Below are positions 62,701 to 64,000 of a stretch of DNA of 64,000 bases, in pieces. The position numbers and the translations under genes are program-made. Each line of letters opens with the position of its first letter. Positions within the stretch are counted from its first letter, which is position 1. The DNA lies in the NCBI GenBank assembly GCA_017470935.1, contig JAFUXG010000059.1:1-64000 (forward strand), given 5' to 3'. The notes under the pieces were generated by a model. The model was not told the origin of the DNA. It did no database searches and was given only the letters and a program-made list of their open reading frames with translations. The DNA is from Lachnospiraceae bacterium. Lineage in GTDB: Bacteria > Bacillota > Clostridia > Lachnospirales > Lachnospiraceae.

Positions 62701-63492
62701 TTACTTTCTCACTGTAAGCTCTGCCATGGTAACGTAGTGAAGAATCTCGAACTGTTCCGGTGCTTCGTTAATAAGCATATTCATATGCTCCTCTTCCCAG
62801 CTTCTAAGATCAGTTTCCGGCAACGATGCTCCAACTCCCCGACATGCTCTCATTCTTCCATGCCAGCCTTCTCTTGTAAATGGTATCATAACATCATAGT
62901 CAATCCTGCTTGTAACATCAAAATATTCCAAATATTCATCCGGAACCGATATCGGATTCCTCTTGTATCCCGAACCGTTCCATCCCGGATTATATTTTAG
63001 AATAATATCCTCACTTCTGCATGCAATCCTATCCTCATAGGGAAGCCATGCCATCCAAAGGATCAGAAATCTTCCATCCTTTTTCAATATACGGGCGAAC
63101 TTAGGTGCCGTAACACTATGGTCAGGATAATATATGCACTGACATGCTGTTATCACGTCAAATGCATTATCCGGGTAATCAATATCTTCAGCCTGACAAG
63201 TGTAAAATTCAATATCCATCCCTGATTCTTTTGCAAGGATACGCGCCTGCCTAATCTTATTCTCAGATATATCAGTGCCCACCCAATTGGCACCATACTT
63301 GTACATTGCTCTTGGAAGTACCCCTGTCCCGGTACCTATATCAAGTATCCTCTGTCCGTCTTTGCCGATACCAAGCTTATATATCTTCTCATAAAAGCTG
63401 TCAGGATATATATCCCTATACTTTGCATAATCCTCTGAAGTCTTTCCCCAGTCAAATGGCCTTCCTGCATCTATATTATCTGACTGCTGCAT
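62701..63492 (-). CDS. SAM-dependent class I methyltransferase
   Basis: A 263-residue methyltransferase with motif I ILDIGTGTGVLPRAM, the acidic residue after it in GTDISENKI and motif IV DVITACQCIYY. The substrate is not visible; the fold is of the UbiE/small-molecule kind. Start: AGGAG before the ATG at 63492; the longer frame overlaps the ACT gene and is unlikely. It is 91 bases downstream of the ACT-domain gene. Confidence 0.88.
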   Translation of the reverse strand: MQQSDNIDAGRPFDWGKTSEDYAKYRDIYPDSFYEKIYKLGIGKDGQRILDIGTGTGVLPRAMYKYGANWVGTDISENKIRQARILAKESGMDIEFYTCQAEDIDYPDNAFDVITACQCIYYPDHSVTAPKFARILKKDGRFLILWMAWLPYEDRIACRSEDIILKYNPGWNGSGYKRNPISVPDEYLEYFDVTSRIDYDVMIPFTREGWHGRMRACRGVGASLPETDLRSWEEEHMNMLINEAPEQFEILHYVTMAELTVRK

Positions 63493-63583
63493 TATTATTT
63501 CTCCTAAACCCAAAGTAATTGTACAGTTTAACTTATTAACATGGTATTCTATCATACATTTTTCTGACAAACGTCTTTGAGGA

Positions 63584-63949
63584 CTACACGATCTTATACC
63601 CTGCATCTTCCAAGACATTCAGGGCCTTATCGTAATTCTCTTGTTTAACCAAAATATAATCCGTATTGTAGGTTGACACAGCAAATATTCCAATCTTATT
63701 CTCTGCAAGAATCCCGGAAATCTCAGACAATATACCAACCAAAGAAAAATCCAGCACACCTTGAATGCGGAATGCTCTCCATCCATCCTCCCTCTCTGAT
63801 GTGATGCTTGGAGTATCTTCAGTCTTACATACAAGGGATATCTCCTCATCCGTTCTTCCGATGAAATAAAAATCCTTATTAAGATCAATATCATCTGTTG
63901 ATATAAGCCTGCACACCGTCAATTTGTAATCAATTTTCTTAAGCTCCAC
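63584..63949 (-). CDS. ACT-domain (CASTOR/ACT_7-like) protein
   Basis: A 121-residue protein. The C-terminal half (VLDFSLVGILSEISGILAENKIGI...AVSTYNTDYILV) is an ACT domain of the type that binds small amino acids; the N-terminal half looks like a second, diverged copy. It probably works as a sensor rather than an enzyme. The start is a GTG at 63949, supported by AGGAG at a good distance. Confidence 0.85.
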   Translation of the reverse strand: MELKKIDYKLTVCRLISTDDIDLNKDFYFIGRTDEEISLVCKTEDTPSITSEREDGWRAFRIQGVLDFSLVGILSEISGILAENKIGIFAVSTYNTDYILVKQENYDKALNVLEDAGYKIV

Positions 63950-64000
63950 GTTCTTTCTCCTTTATTCTTAATTATCATATCCGTACTATATCAATAAACA

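Overview
The window looks like a chromosomal segment of a low-GC, Gram-positive clostridium, most likely of the Lachnospiraceae type. The signs are AT-rich intergenic DNA with strong GGAGG ribosome sites, single-chain glycyl-tRNA synthetase, pyruvate phosphate dikinase, the era-recO-glyS order, a T-box leader on aspS, spoVA genes, a PocR/chemoreceptor-like soluble sensor, and many Asn/Asp-rich insertions in otherwise ordinary proteins.

Bases 284-20700 hold the most unusual part: one large accessory gene system, almost all on the minus strand. It encodes a MoxR-type AAA+ ATPase beside a vWA/DUF2201-type protein, two CbxX/SpoVK-type AAA+ ATPases, a second-type ClpP peptidase, three diverged paralogous ~590-residue proteins with ankyrin-like ends, a radical SAM/SPASM enzyme with an atypical cysteine motif, four unrecognised proteins, a DIP1984/septicolysin-like protein, and a WYL-domain regulator on the plus strand. 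At the upstream end, after the DIP1984-like gene, lies a ~410-nt intergenic segment. It folds on paper into a 33-bp closing helix around two tandem tRNA-like domains with shortened anticodon loops. Four minus-strand transcription starts in the system share one promoter layout: the palindrome TTCATnnATGAA centred near -41, then a good -10 box with no consensus -35. This ties all units, including the RNA, into one regulon, probably activated by the WYL protein. I do not know a described system with this combination; it is my main candidate for something new.

Bases 20759-41722 are mostly housekeeping: ppdK, an NlpC/P60 SH3b cell-wall hydrolase, a PocR-type soluble chemosensor, then a minus-strand block (M16 peptidase, era, recO, lipoprotein, glyS), tRNA-Met and tRNA-Val, a HAAS-domain protein, a transglutaminase-like protein, maf, a TetM-like GTPase fused to a YacP/NYN nuclease, and aspS. 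The aspS leader carries a T-box and, between T-box and start codon, a 115-bp MITE-like insertion with perfect 19-bp ends and an 8-bp target duplication.

Bases 42324-53925 hold a very large secreted protein with a C-type-lectin-like domain, nudC overlapping fliB, proB, a DUF3990 protein, a DHH phosphoesterase and an AAA+/winged-helix ATPase. A paralogue of that ATPase lies at 57579-58637. Both have, in the same register over their own promoter, a direct-repeat array with an exact 29-bp period but a different repeat sequence: a striking example of a regulator/operator pair that has diverged together. Between them lie membrane-protein genes (one frameshifted at a 9-T run) and spoVAA-AB-AC without AD/AE. 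The window ends with a metal-efflux operon (HMA protein, membrane protein, P1B ATPase, ArsR repressor) with a clear palindromic operator, a small membrane protein, a methyltransferase and an ACT-domain protein.
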